A stretch of 64,000 bases of DNA. It comes from CAXXFQ01 sp963674475 (lineage in GTDB: Bacteria > Planctomycetota > Planctomycetia > Pirellulales > Thermoguttaceae). The translations under genes were made by a program, and so were the position numbers. The first letter of the stretch is position 1; every line of letters starts with the position of its first letter. The notes beneath the pieces are model-generated. The model made no database searches, was not told where the DNA came from, and worked only from the letters and a program-made list of their open reading frames with translations. Positions 33,946 to 42,722 of this stretch are shown here, piece after piece. The stretch spans positions 372,001 to 436,000 of the forward strand of contig CAXXFQ010000019.1 of the NCBI GenBank assembly GCA_963674475.2, written 5' to 3'.

Positions 33946-35655
33946 ATGTCCACGATCCTTTTAGCCAGTTTGTTGCTTCCGATTGTCGGGGCCGTCTTGG
34001 TCGGGCGCTCGGTCACATCGGCGCGCTGGGTGGCGATGGTTTTTTCGACCGCGACCTTGGGGCTGGTCGGGTGGGTCGTTTTTCATTATCCGCCTGGGAC
34101 GGCTGACGTGATCGGGGTGATCGACGTGCCGTGGATCGGCGTGCCGTGGATCGGCGTGCCGGAGGTGCCCGGCGCGGTGGTCGACATCCGGTTTTCGATC
34201 GGGATCGACGGGTTGAGTTTGTGGCTTTACGGTCTGACCGGATTGGTTTCGTGGGTCGGGGTTTTGGTCTCGTGGAAAGCGATCCAGGACCGACCGGCGG
34301 CGTTCTATCGGCTTTTGCTTTTGTTGGAAACGGGATTGCTCGGCGCGTTTGTCGCGCGGGACGTGATCCTTTTCTACTTTTTCTTCGAGTTCACACTGAT
34401 CCCGCTTTATTTTCTCGTCGGGATTTGGGGCGGGGAAAAGCGGCGGCTGGCGGCGAAAAAGTTTATCCTGTATTCGTTGGCCGGAAGTCTGCTTACCCTT
34501 TTGGGGCTGTTGGGGATCGTCTTGCTTGACGCGGCGAAAACCGGCGGCGGGACCCTTTGTTTTTCGATTCCGGAACTTTCGGCCCGGTTGGCGGCCGACC
34601 CGATCGATCCGACCTTGCAGGGCTGGTTGTTTTGGGCCCTGTTCGCCGGGTTCGCGGTCAAGACGCCGTTGTTCCCGCTGCACACCTGGTTGCCGCTGGC
34701 CCACGTCGAAGCGCCGACGGCCGGAAGTGTCGACATGGCGGGGATCTTGTTGAAGATCGGCGTCTACGGCTTCTTGCGATTTTCCGTGCCGATGTTGCCC
34801 GACGCGACCGTGATGTTTGCCTCGTGGATGATTGGGCTGTCGGTGGCCGGGATTATTTACGGGTCCCTTTTAGCGCTGGCCCAGTCGGATATCAAACGGC
34901 TAATCGCCTACTCGAGTGTCGGCCATATGGGCTACTGCACGTTGGGCATCTTTTCGTTAAACCAGACCGGCGCCGAAGGGGGTATCCTGATGATGATCAA
35001 CCACGGGATCTCGACCGGCGGGCTTTTCGCGTTGGTCGGGATGCTTTACGAGCGGTATCATACCCGACAGATCGCCGACTTGGGCGGCATTGCACAGCGG
35101 ATGCCCCGGTTGACGACGTTGATGGTCGTTATGGCACTGGCGTCGATGGGGCTGCCGGGTCTCAACGGTTTTGTCGGGGAGTTTTTGGTTTTGATCGGGG
35201 CGTTCGAGACGGCGTGGATCGATGGGTCGGTCTTCCAGCATGTCATGGTCGTGGGAGCGGTCAGCGGGATCTTGTTCTGTGCGTGGTATCTGCTGTGGAT
35301 GATCCAGCGGGTCTTTTTTGGTCAGCTCAAGGAACCGGCCAACGCGGAACAACCGGTGCGCGACCTGTCGTTTCGCGAGGTGACCACGATCGGGCCGCTG
35401 GTGGTCTTTATCTTTTGGATCGGACTGCACCCACGGTTTTTTGTCGATCGGATGACGCCGACTGTGGCGGAAATCGTGCGTCCGGCACTGGAGCGGATTG
35501 ACCGGGCGCGGCGACTTGAGCGGTTCGAGGAAGATCAACCACTTACGCCACCAGGGACCGCGACTACCTTGTTTTGGGAAAGTGGAAAAACTTCCGAGAC
35601 GTTCGGATTTTCAAGAGTTTCGTTGTTTTCTTCAACAGAGCCAGGCCAACCGTAG
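33946..35655 (+). CDS. nuoM: NADH-quinone oxidoreductase subunit M
   Basis: NuoM is the second antiporter-like subunit. The 569-residue protein has MSIGIDGLSLWL-type segment (FSIGIDGLSLWLYGLTGL), FYFFFEFTLIPLYFLVGIWGG, LPLAHVEAPTAGSVDMAGILLK and YSSVGHMGYCTLGI. The conserved lysine of the core is in FAVKTPLFPLHTWLP. A tandem VPWIG duplication sits in the first external loop (IDVPWIGVPWIGVPEVPG, about residues 58-75), encoded by a 15-bp repeat near 34125. The C-terminal 40 residues after the last helix are soluble and extended. The nuoN start follows 9 bp after the stop. Confidence 0.95.
   Translation: MSTILLASLLLPIVGAVLVGRSVTSARWVAMVFSTATLGLVGWVVFHYPPGTADVIGVIDVPWIGVPWIGVPEVPGAVVDIRFSIGIDGLSLWLYGLTGLVSWVGVLVSWKAIQDRPAAFYRLLLLLETGLLGAFVARDVILFYFFFEFTLIPLYFLVGIWGGEKRRLAAKKFILYSLAGSLLTLLGLLGIVLLDAAKTGGGTLCFSIPELSARLAADPIDPTLQGWLFWALFAGFAVKTPLFPLHTWLPLAHVEAPTAGSVDMAGILLKIGVYGFLRFSVPMLPDATVMFASWMIGLSVAGIIYGSLLALAQSDIKRLIAYSSVGHMGYCTLGIFSLNQTGAEGGILMMINHGISTGGLFALVGMLYERYHTRQIADLGGIAQRMPRLTTLMVVMALASMGLPGLNGFVGEFLVLIGAFETAWIDGSVFQHVMVVGAVSGILFCAWYLLWMIQRVFFGQLKEPANAEQPVRDLSFREVTTIGPLVVFIFWIGLHPRFFVDRMTPTVAEIVRPALERIDRARRLERFEEDQPLTPPGTATTLFWESGKTSETFGFSRVSLFSSTEPGQP
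34125..34160. repeat. 15-bp in-frame tandem duplication in nuoM
   Basis: GTGCCGTGGATCGGC occurs twice in direct succession, followed by a partial GTGCCGGAG, encoding VPWIG-VPWIG-VPE in a loop between membrane helices. Confidence 0.85.
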
Positions 35656-35664
35656 GCGAGATTG

Positions 35665-37147
35665 ATGGGAACCTTTTTGTATCTGATCCCGGAACTGATC
35701 CTGGTCACGACCGCGCTGGTCGTGATTTTGGAGATGGTCCATCTGCGTCGGGTGAGCGAACCGACTCGGGTGCCGATTTATACGGCGATCGTCGGACTCT
35801 TGGCCACGGTCGTTGCGGGGGTGGTGACCCTTTCGTTTGTGCCCGGCTCGGAAGTGGTGGCCGACCATTTGGCCCTGTTCGGACGCTTTTTCGTTCCCCT
35901 GATCGGGCTCGGGCTGATCGGCTCGGCACGCGGCCAGCGGACGACCCATGCGGCCGAGTATATTGGGGTGATGCTGCTTGCGCTGGTCGGGCTGATGATC
36001 GTCTTTCAGGCGAGCGACTTGGTCCTTTTGCTGGTGGCGCTGGAGCTGATTTCGATTCCGACCTATGTCCTGTTGTTCCTTCGCTCGGACCGACACGGCG
36101 GCGATGGAGGCGACGGCGAAGTATTTTTTCTTGGGGATTGTCGCGTCGGCGGTGACGGTCTACGGGATCGGGTTTGTTTACGGCGCGACCGGCGCGACGC
36201 GGCTGGCGGAGATCGGCCGGTTGTTAAGCGGAACGCTCGGGACGACGCCCGACGGGTTCCACGGGTACGCGGCGTTGACCGGGGCCGTCTTGTTGTTGGC
36301 CGGTCTGGGATTCAAGATGGCGGCCGTGCCGTTTCACTTTTACGCGCCGGACGTTTATGACGGGACGACGTCGCTGGTGACCGCGTTTTTGTCGATCGTG
36401 CCGAAGATGGCCGCCCTGGTCGCGCTGGTCCGGTTGTATGACGTGTTGCCGGGGCTCGAGCCGTCGTTGGGGCGGATGCTATTGGTTGTCGGAATGGTCT
36501 CGATCGTTTGGGGCAATGCGATGGCGATTCGTCAGGACCGAATCCGTCGAATGATGGCCTACTCGTCGATCTCCCATATCGGGTACATGCTCTTGGGGCT
36601 GGCCGCGGCCGATGGGGCGTCGTTTTACGATCCTCCGGCGATCGGCGGGATCGCGTCGACCTTTTTCTATCTGCTTTCCTACACGTTGGCCACGCTTGGG
36701 CTTTTTGCGGCGATCGTGTATTGGGAGCGGCCCGGGCGTCCGATCGATCGGGTCGACCAGTTGGCCGGGCTGGGAAAAACTTCGCGATGGACGGCTGGTG
36801 CACTGAGTTTTTGCCTTTTAAGTTTGACCGGGATTCCGCCGTTGATCGGCTTTTGGGGGAAGCTGTTCGTGATCGCCGCCGGGTTGGGTTGTGATCCGGA
36901 GGGTCCGATTTCGCCCGTCTGGTTTGTCGTCGCGGGGGTCGTGATGGTGGTCAACGCGGCGGTGGCGGCCGGATATTATTTTCGGCTGATCGGGGTGATG
37001 TATTTTCGCGAGTCGAGCGACTCGATTCCCGGGTGTGGGGCGGTCGGTGCGGCGGTGACGGCTTGGGTTTGTGTTTTCTTTTTGGTGTTGTTGGGGTTGG
37101 CGGCGGGGCCGTGTTTTCAGTTTTTTAGGATGTTCATGACACCCTAA
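35665..37147 (+). pseudogene. nuoN: NADH-quinone oxidoreductase subunit N, interrupted by a one-base frameshift
   Basis: NuoN is the third antiporter-like subunit. The frame from ATG 35665 codes normal NuoN as far as LELISIPTYVLLFLR (to about 36084), then falls into another frame. The remainder, TDTAAMEATAKYFFLGIVASAV onward to 37147, continues in the +1 frame and is a perfect NuoN C-terminal part (MMAYSSISHIGYMLLGLA, PLIGFWGKLFVIAAGL). Joining the frames at about 36085 by dropping one base gives 493 residues, the usual length, reading LFLR-R/S-TDTAAMEA. Total length is three times 494 plus one. I annotate it as interrupted, but a base-calling error or a recoding site are possible; see the findings. 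Confidence 0.88.
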
Positions 37148-37626
37148 AAGAAAAAAAGAGAAACCAAGAAAAAGAGCGATTGCGCAGCAATCGCGGTCCA
37201 AAAAGTTTTGGAAAGGGGTTTTAGGGGAAAAGCCTTTTTTAAAAGGTTTTCCCCCTAATCAAAAAACACAGGCGGCGGCTTTTGGCCGTCGCTCCTTTTC
37301 TTTCTTGACGGTGTGAAAGCGAGAATGCGTTTTTTTCACGCCAGGGTTGGAATTTTGCAAGCAAAAGGTTGAACACATATTCAAAGTCGCGCGTTGCTTC
37401 CAAGGGGAGTTATTATCGATCGCAATGTGCTTGATGGAAACAAGATAGTAACTGTTATCCAAAAAAATAGAGTGACGGCTGCGCCGTCACCTGTTTTTAT
37501 TCTATGAGAGGGGACATTTTGAAAATTGTCCCCTCTCAAACTCTCTCCCTTAAAAACTTTTTGGACCGGGATTGCTTTGCAATCCCTCTTTTTTATTTCT
37601 TTGGGTTTCTTTTTCTACTTTTCCTT
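37148..37626. repeat. inverted pair of 3'-flanking hairpin repeats between nuoN and the alcohol dehydrogenase
   Basis: About 480 bp without a gene. The first 65 bp after nuoN (A/G-rich run, then hairpin GCGATTGC-GCA-GCAATCGC at 37176-37194, then GGTCCAAAAAGTTTT) are the inverted counterpart of the 65 bp after the convergent alcohol dehydrogenase (hairpin GGGATTGC-TTT-GCAATCCC at 37568-37586). Between them lie a perfect hairpin GTGACGGC-TGC-GCCGTCAC (37472-37490), a 12-bp hairpin arm TGAGAGGGGACA with TGTCCCCTCTCA (from about 37504), and AT-rich DNA. The second half shares sequence with 51600-51665. Confidence 0.85.
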
Positions 37627-38803
37627 TTAGTCGCACATCCTCAATATCTCTTTGACTTCTTTCCCCCCAATCGCCTTATGCTCCCCAAGCTTGTCGCGAT
37701 CCTCGATCTCCACCGCTTCCCGATCGATCGCGTCAGCCACATGATCGATATCCTCTTCCGTGATCCCCAACTTCCCTTTGCTCACTTCGATTCCCACCGA
37801 AACGAAGAAGGCAACGGTCCGCTCGATCGCCTCGTCGATTGCCTCGTCCTTATCGTCCCGTTCGATATCCCAAATCCGTTTGGCATATTGGAGCAAACGG
37901 TCCCGTTTGTTTTCACGCTGATGCCGGAGAACCGCGGGCAATACCAACGCGAGCGTCCGGGCATGGTCGATGCCGCGGATCGCCGTCAGCTCGTGGCCGA
38001 TCATGTGGCTGGTCCAGTCTTGTGGAACACCGCACCCGAGGTGCCCATTGAGGGCCCAGGTCGCGCACCACATCAGATTGGCTCGCGTGTCGTAGTCGTT
38101 TGGGTTTTCGTGGACTTTGGGAGCCTCTTCGATCAATGTGGCGAGAATCGCTTCGGCCTGACGCGCTTGCAGCGGGGCGTTGACGTCGTAGGTCATGTAC
38201 TGCTCGAAGACGTGGACGAACGTGTCGACGATTCCGTTGGAAACCTGACGTTGCGGCAACGTGAAGGTGACCTCGGGGTCGAGGATGGAAAATTGCGGAT
38301 AGATCGCCGGATTGGCGAAGGCCAGTTTGTGACCGGTTTCTTTTCGCGAGATGACCGAGAGCATGTTCATCTCCGAGCCGGTTGCCGAGAGAGTCAAGAC
38401 GCACCCCATGGGCGTGGCCGATTCGATCGACGCGCCTCGGTCCATCAGGATTTTCCACGGCTCGTCATCGTAACATAAAGCGGCCGGCGATGAACTTCGT
38501 CGCGTCGATGACCGATCCGCCGCCGACCGCCAGGAGGAAATCGACCCCTTCGGTTTTGGCCAACTCGACCGCTTTCATGCAGTGTTCGTATTTGGGATTT
38601 GGCTCGATGCCGGGGAACTCCACCACGTCGAAACCTTGCAAAGCGTCGATCACCTGGTCGTAGACCCCGTTCTTTTTGATCGATCCGCCGCCGTAGGTCA
38701 TCATCACCTTGGCGTTTGGTGGAATCAAATCTTTGAGCTCGGCGATCATTCCTTTGCCGAAGACGATTTCGACTGGATTATAATAGGTGAAATTCCACAT
38801 CAC
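37627..38803 (-). pseudogene. iron-containing alcohol dehydrogenase, interrupted by a one-base frameshift
   Basis: The N-terminal part (from ATG near 38803) reads NFTYYNPVEIVFGKGMIAEL, GGGSIKKNG and VGGGSVIDATKFIAG, the nucleotide-binding half of the YqhD/ButA-like iron-dependent alcohol dehydrogenase family. It then hits a stop at 38465. The C-terminal part continues in another frame with YDDEPWKILMDRGASIESATPMGCVLTLSATGSEMN and the metal site HMIGHELTAIRGIDHARTLA. Removing one G from GGCC at about 38481-38487 restores KFIAAALCYDDEPW, which matches the family, and a 391-residue protein. Known members reduce aldehydes with NAD(P)H. Convergent with nuoN. Confidence 0.88.
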
Positions 38804-39030
38804 TTTTTTTCCTTCCTAATTTGCTTTTGCCGAAGCGTGTGCCCTTCGATACCGCGGGTTACGCAGGGACTTGAGGGGAGGATTCGGCTTTAGAATGGTG
38901 GTCTTTATTTTCTATCATGAAAGAAAAAAGGTTCAACCCCGAACGAAAAAAGAGGAGTCCATCGATCCAAAGAAGAACTCCTCTTTTCGTTTGTTTCGCT
39001 CGAAGAAGATTTTCAGGCTTTTCAATGATT
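38804..39030. other. spacer upstream of the alcohol dehydrogenase
   Basis: About 230 bp carrying the promoter region of the minus-strand dehydrogenase and the terminator of the upstream lipoprotein gene (38948-38987). Nothing else is recognized. Confidence 0.5.
38945..38987 (-). terminator. rho-independent terminator after the lipoprotein gene
   Basis: On the minus strand AAAAGAGGAGT pairs perfectly with ACTCCTCTTTT (11 bp, plus-strand arms 38948-38958 and 38977-38987) around an 18-base loop, and a T run follows. It is 40-80 bp past the lipoprotein stop. Confidence 0.8.
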
Positions 39031-39405
39031 TTATTTCGGCCTTATTTCGGTGCTTCTTCTGTGTTTTGTCTCGGCCGGGGGCGTTACCGAGGGGGCGGCG
39101 GGCGCTTCGATGGCCGGTTTTTCCGCCGGAGTTTGCGCCGGAGTTTCTACCTCTTTTTCCGGAGCGACCGGTTCTTTGGTTTCGACGACCGGGGTTTCGG
39201 AAGGAGTGGTCGGCGATTCGACCACGATCTCTTCGACCTCGACGGTTCCTTCAACCGCCGTGTCCGTCTCTGGGGCAGCTACCTCGGCTTTTTCTGCCTC
39301 CTCGGCAGGCGCTTTCTGGTAGGCGGCACGCTCGGCGGTTGGTTGGCAACCGATCGCAAGGGCAATCAGGCTTACGGTCATGATAAAAAGAGCAAAATAT
39401 CTCAT
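39031..39405 (-). CDS. small lipoprotein with Pro/Ala/Glu-rich tail
   Basis: A 124-residue lipoprotein: signal peptide MRYFALFIMTVSLIALAIGC with lipobox LAIGC (C20). The rest is an extended, disordered tail of alternating acidic and PAT-type residues (ETDTAVEGTVEVEEIVVESP, PEKEVETPAQTPAEKPAIEAP). There is no globular domain. GAGAGGTG lies a few bases upstream of the ATG. A strong terminator follows. It could be a spacer or surface lipoprotein; its function is unknown. Confidence 0.8.
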   Translation of the reverse strand: MRYFALFIMTVSLIALAIGCQPTAERAAYQKAPAEEAEKAEVAAPETDTAVEGTVEVEEIVVESPTTPSETPVVETKEPVAPEKEVETPAQTPAEKPAIEAPAAPSVTPPAETKHRRSTEIRPK

Positions 39406-39982
39406 TCAATCACCTCTCCTCAAGAAAGGACCAGAAAAAAAGAAATGTTTGTAATGGTTCACGCCATCCGACGCAAAAAAAATTCCACGGTCGGAAGCAG
39501 GCGTTTTTCTCCGAATCATGAAAGGTTTTCCGAATTCGCTTCGGTAGCCGATCAGGGGGTGGGCCGGTTTGTCGGATCGGGCCAATTGGTTTTCGAAAAT
39601 AGGAGAAGCTGATTCATCTTGGAAAAGGAGTAATCACGCGTTCTGCAACGGTACAGATAGAGCAAAAACCCTTTCATTCCGGAATAAAATGGCTTCTGCA
39701 AAAAAATAGGTCGGTTTTGGGGTAGGTTGGTTTGACGGGAAAAGAATTCCGGTTTATTTCACTTCGCACGGCGGGCAGAAGTGATCAAGGGGCTACCTCG
39801 ACTGAAAAAGCCCGTTTTTTAACCCGGGCTGGGGGGATAAGGGGGGAAGGCCGTGGAATCGAAAGTGGCGTTCCCCCTGGACTCGTGCCGAAAAAACTGC
39901 TAGGATAAAAGGTTTGGGGGAATTTTATAGACACTTCCCCCAAAAAAACTCAAAACGGTCCATCTTTGGAGATAATCAGGAA
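39406..39982. other. spacer between the divergent lipoprotein and infA genes
   Basis: About 580 bp. Contains a small 6-bp hairpin AGCCCG/CGGGCT at 39809-39830 with a T run in its loop. The short frame reaching into infA (39914-39982) is the 5' open extension of that gene and not protein-like. No other gene is seen. Confidence 0.5.
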
Positions 39983-40205
39983 ATGGCAAAAAAAGAAGAA
40001 GCTCTCGAAGTTGAGGGCGTCGTCACCGAGGCGTTGGCGAATACCCGTTTTCGCGTCGAGTTGGAAGGCGGCCACATGGTCATCGCTCACGTTGCGGGCA
40101 AAATGCGGAAGCACTTCATTCGTATCGTCCCCTGGCGACAAGGTAACGGTTGAACTCTCCCCTTACGACCTGACCAAGGGTCGCATTACCTACCGCGAGC
40201 GTTAA
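39983..40205 (+). pseudogene. infA: translation initiation factor IF-1, interrupted by a one-base frameshift
   Basis: IF-1 binds the A site of the 30S subunit during initiation and is essential. From ATG 39983 the frame reads MAKKEEALEVEGVVTEALAN, then RFRVELEGGHMVIAHVAGKMRK and HFIRIVP, the whole of the S1-like OB fold except its last strands. After CCC at 40130-40132 the frame ends in WRQGNG and a stop. The other frame continues as GDKVTVELSPYDLTKGRITYRER, the normal IF-1 end. The CCCC run (40129-40132) would read VPGDK with three C residues. Length is three times 74 plus one. A second infA copy elsewhere could exist, but an extra C is the simplest explanation. Confidence 0.92.
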
Positions 40206-40691
40206 AATAGTCGGCCGAAAAGACCCCATCCGGCCCGTTTCAGCCGACTGCTGGAGGTCAAGTTCGCCCCGCCGCCCCCCGCTTGGGGCTCTTTATTCCG
40301 TGATATCTTACGGTTTCTGAGGGGGACGGCTTGATCTGCGGACAAGAGGGCCCTTTCTGAATCCCTTTGGTTTCCCCTCTCTTTTTTTCACCACGAGTGA
40401 ACTCTTTTTGCATGCGCCCACGTATTTCTATTCGGGGCGTCTTTCAGCTGGAAGTAGATTTTTCGAAGATGAAAATTTACTTCACGTTAGGTTCTGGGAA
40501 TCCCCGCAGCATTTATGCGAAAGGCGCCAGAACTGTAGCTCTCGGCTGAAAAATGGCCAGTTACCTGTTTTGGTATAAACTGGGGTTTGGGAAAGGAGGA
40601 GTGTGTCATAAAATAGATTCTGATTAAGTTGATTTTTATTCACGCTCGGTAATTGTCTTGTTTTTCCTGAGATTCAATGGGGTATAGAAAA
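40206..40691. other. spacer downstream of infA
   Basis: About 480 bp. Just after infA, AGTCGGC and GCCGACT flank about 27 bases (40208-40248), a possible stem without a T run. Small frames such as 40367-40549 are not protein-like. A promoter for the exported paralogue may lie near 40560-40640. Confidence 0.45.
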
Positions 40692-42473
40692 ATGTCGTTT
40701 CTTTCACGGAGGATGGAAGCCGTTTTGGTTGTGGCAGCCTTGTTTTGCTCGGCGGCGAGCACGGTCCATGCCCAGCAGGCAGTCGAACCGGTCCTGACGG
40801 CCGGGATTGACTCGGTCGATTCGTATATGAGGCTTCTTGGCAAGCAGTTTTCGGACGACCAACTCGAAGCGTTGACCGGTATCGAGTCGGGGCGACCGGC
40901 CGGTCTGGTTCTTCCGTTGACGCTGTTTGGCGGGTATGCCTTTTTGCCGGTCAGTGATTTCGACACGTTCGTCCGGTTTCTCGAATCAACCGGCAAGACG
41001 GTCGAGCCGTCGAAGGGGAAAGAGGGGATTCTCCGAATTCGCGGAGAGGGGACCATTCAACCCCTGGTGATGACGCAAAAGGGAAATTGGGCTTTTTTCG
41101 CGATCTCGCCGATCTTTTTATCGAATGTGTCCCAAGAACCGGAGCAGATGCTTGGGTATCTGGGCGATTATTCGATTGCCACGAAGGCCCACCTCGGCAA
41201 CCTCCCGCTGCATTGGAAGCAATTGGTCATCGGTCTCTTCGAGTCTGCGGAAATGCAAGCCGGGTTCACTTTACCCACGAAACAAATGGTGCCGTTTGCT
41301 GAAGAATCGTTCCACGCGATTGTCGAGGAGGTCGTGGCGATTGTCAACGAATCTCGTTCGGTGTGCGTCGGGGTTCAAATGGACGACGAGAACGAGGCTG
41401 CCCTGGTCGATCTTCGTCTGGAAGCCGAGCCGGGAAGCAAATTGGCCGAGGGCTGGAATCAATCGAAGGCGGTCCCCTCGCAGTTTGCCGGATTTTATCT
41501 TCCCGAGGCGACGTTGTCCGGCAATGTGGTCCAACCGTTGGACCCCGGCACGAAAGCGTTTTTCCAGCTGGTAAGACTTCTGTTTGAAGAGAATTTTTCC
41601 AACCCCCCGGTTAGAGAAGAAATCAGTGAAGCGGATCAGGCTGTCGCGGAAGGAGAGACCGAAAAGTCGGACGAAAAAGCCGAAGAAAATGCCGAGGAAA
41701 AGCCGGTAAAGACCGAGGAGGAGATCGCGCGGGAAGAGGCAGAGAAAAAGCTTGCCGAAGCCGAGCGGGAGGAGAGCCTCGCTGCGGCTCGAAAGTTGAC
41801 CGACCTGATTTTTGCCCCGTGGGAGGCGGATCGTCTCGACGCCGGGTTCGCCTTGCAGGGAGATCTTGCCTCGAACGGTTGGAGTCTGGTCGCGGGGGCG
41901 AAGGTTGCCGACACGGCGAAGTTTGAAAAGCAGTTTCGCGAACTGATCGACCTTTATCGTCCCCATCTGTCCGTTTTCAATATCCAAGTAAAGTTCGACG
42001 CCCACGAATATGGGGAGGTTCGCTTGCACGAACTCATTCTTCCGCTCTCGCCACTGTCGGACAAGGTGCCAGTGGCGCTGGGGGAAAATCTGACGGTGCT
42101 GGTCGGGACGGGGCCTGAATCGGTCTATTTGGCCTTCGGGGCCGACGCCCTGAAACGACTGAAGGCGGCGATCTTTCTTTCGCAAGCGAAAGCTGACGAA
42201 CCGGTCTGCTCGGCCCGTTTTTCGGTCGCGGTGGCCCCGCTTATGCAAAGTTACTTATCGACGACCGACGATTCCACGGAGGACAGTGCCAAGGGGCCGC
42301 TTTTTGCTGAAAAGCTCACGACCTTGAGCGGATCGGACGGAGATCGGGTGACGTTCACGGCCGAGTCGTTGCGGGACGGGCAGTTGCTTCGTTTTCGAGT
42401 CGAGGAAGGGGTTTTGCGGGCTTTGATAGGCAATAACCTCTTTCCTCCCGCGGTCGAAACGGTGAAAAAATGA
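40692..42473 (+). CDS. exported hypothetical protein, paralogue 1
   Basis: A 593-residue protein with signal peptide MSFLSRRMEAVLVVAALFCS ending near VHA-QQ. It shares an ordered set of motifs with the next gene: VEPVLTAGIDSVDSY, FGGYAFLPVSDFDTFVRFLESTGKTVEP, LVMTQKGNWAFFAISPIFL, KFAGFYLPEA-like QFAGFYLPEATLSG, and a C-terminal VALGENLTVLVGTGPESVYLAFGADALKRLKAAI. A highly charged insert (residues 310-370, rich in EKSDEKAEENAEEKP) is unique to this copy. No family is recognized; planctomycete-type secreted protein of unknown function. ATG 40692 fits the signal peptide; an ATG at 40677 is also in frame. Likely arose by tandem duplication with the next gene. Confidence 0.82.
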   Translation: MSFLSRRMEAVLVVAALFCSAASTVHAQQAVEPVLTAGIDSVDSYMRLLGKQFSDDQLEALTGIESGRPAGLVLPLTLFGGYAFLPVSDFDTFVRFLESTGKTVEPSKGKEGILRIRGEGTIQPLVMTQKGNWAFFAISPIFLSNVSQEPEQMLGYLGDYSIATKAHLGNLPLHWKQLVIGLFESAEMQAGFTLPTKQMVPFAEESFHAIVEEVVAIVNESRSVCVGVQMDDENEAALVDLRLEAEPGSKLAEGWNQSKAVPSQFAGFYLPEATLSGNVVQPLDPGTKAFFQLVRLLFEENFSNPPVREEISEADQAVAEGETEKSDEKAEENAEEKPVKTEEEIAREEAEKKLAEAEREESLAAARKLTDLIFAPWEADRLDAGFALQGDLASNGWSLVAGAKVADTAKFEKQFRELIDLYRPHLSVFNIQVKFDAHEYGEVRLHELILPLSPLSDKVPVALGENLTVLVGTGPESVYLAFGADALKRLKAAIFLSQAKADEPVCSARFSVAVAPLMQSYLSTTDDSTEDSAKGPLFAEKLTTLSGSDGDRVTFTAESLRDGQLLRFRVEEGVLRALIGNNLFPPAVETVKK

Positions 42474-42722
42474 CGCGGTTTGAAGTATTGCCGGATTTTT
42501 GAGTCCTCCTTTTTTCGCTTTCCTTGGCTTTACTTTTGTTAATGATGCACTATATTTTACGGAGGCCAAATTTCGGCTTCCCCCGTGTGAGGCGAAACCG
42601 GTTTTCTGGCTCAAATGGTATTTTCGACCGTCGACGGATGGTCTAAAATGTCCCCGAACTTGTAGACTACTTTTTTTACCCCCTCCTATTGCCTTTTTTT
42701 GCCGATGACGGAGAAACCTAAA
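42474..42722. other. spacer between the exported paralogues
   Basis: About 250 bp of T-rich noncoding DNA. CGGAG at 42709-42713 serves the second paralogue. No terminator is obvious, so the two genes may be co-transcribed or the second may have its own promoter. Confidence 0.45.

Noticed and set aside
37148..37626. Possible insertion sequence because of its inverted ends
   Set aside because: The inverted ends are 3' flanks of two convergent genes, there is no transposase frame inside and no target duplication was seen.
39983..40153. IF-1 as a naturally shorter protein ending WRQGNG
   Set aside because: The next 50 bases in the other frame encode the normal IF-1 end exactly, so a short form is not credible.
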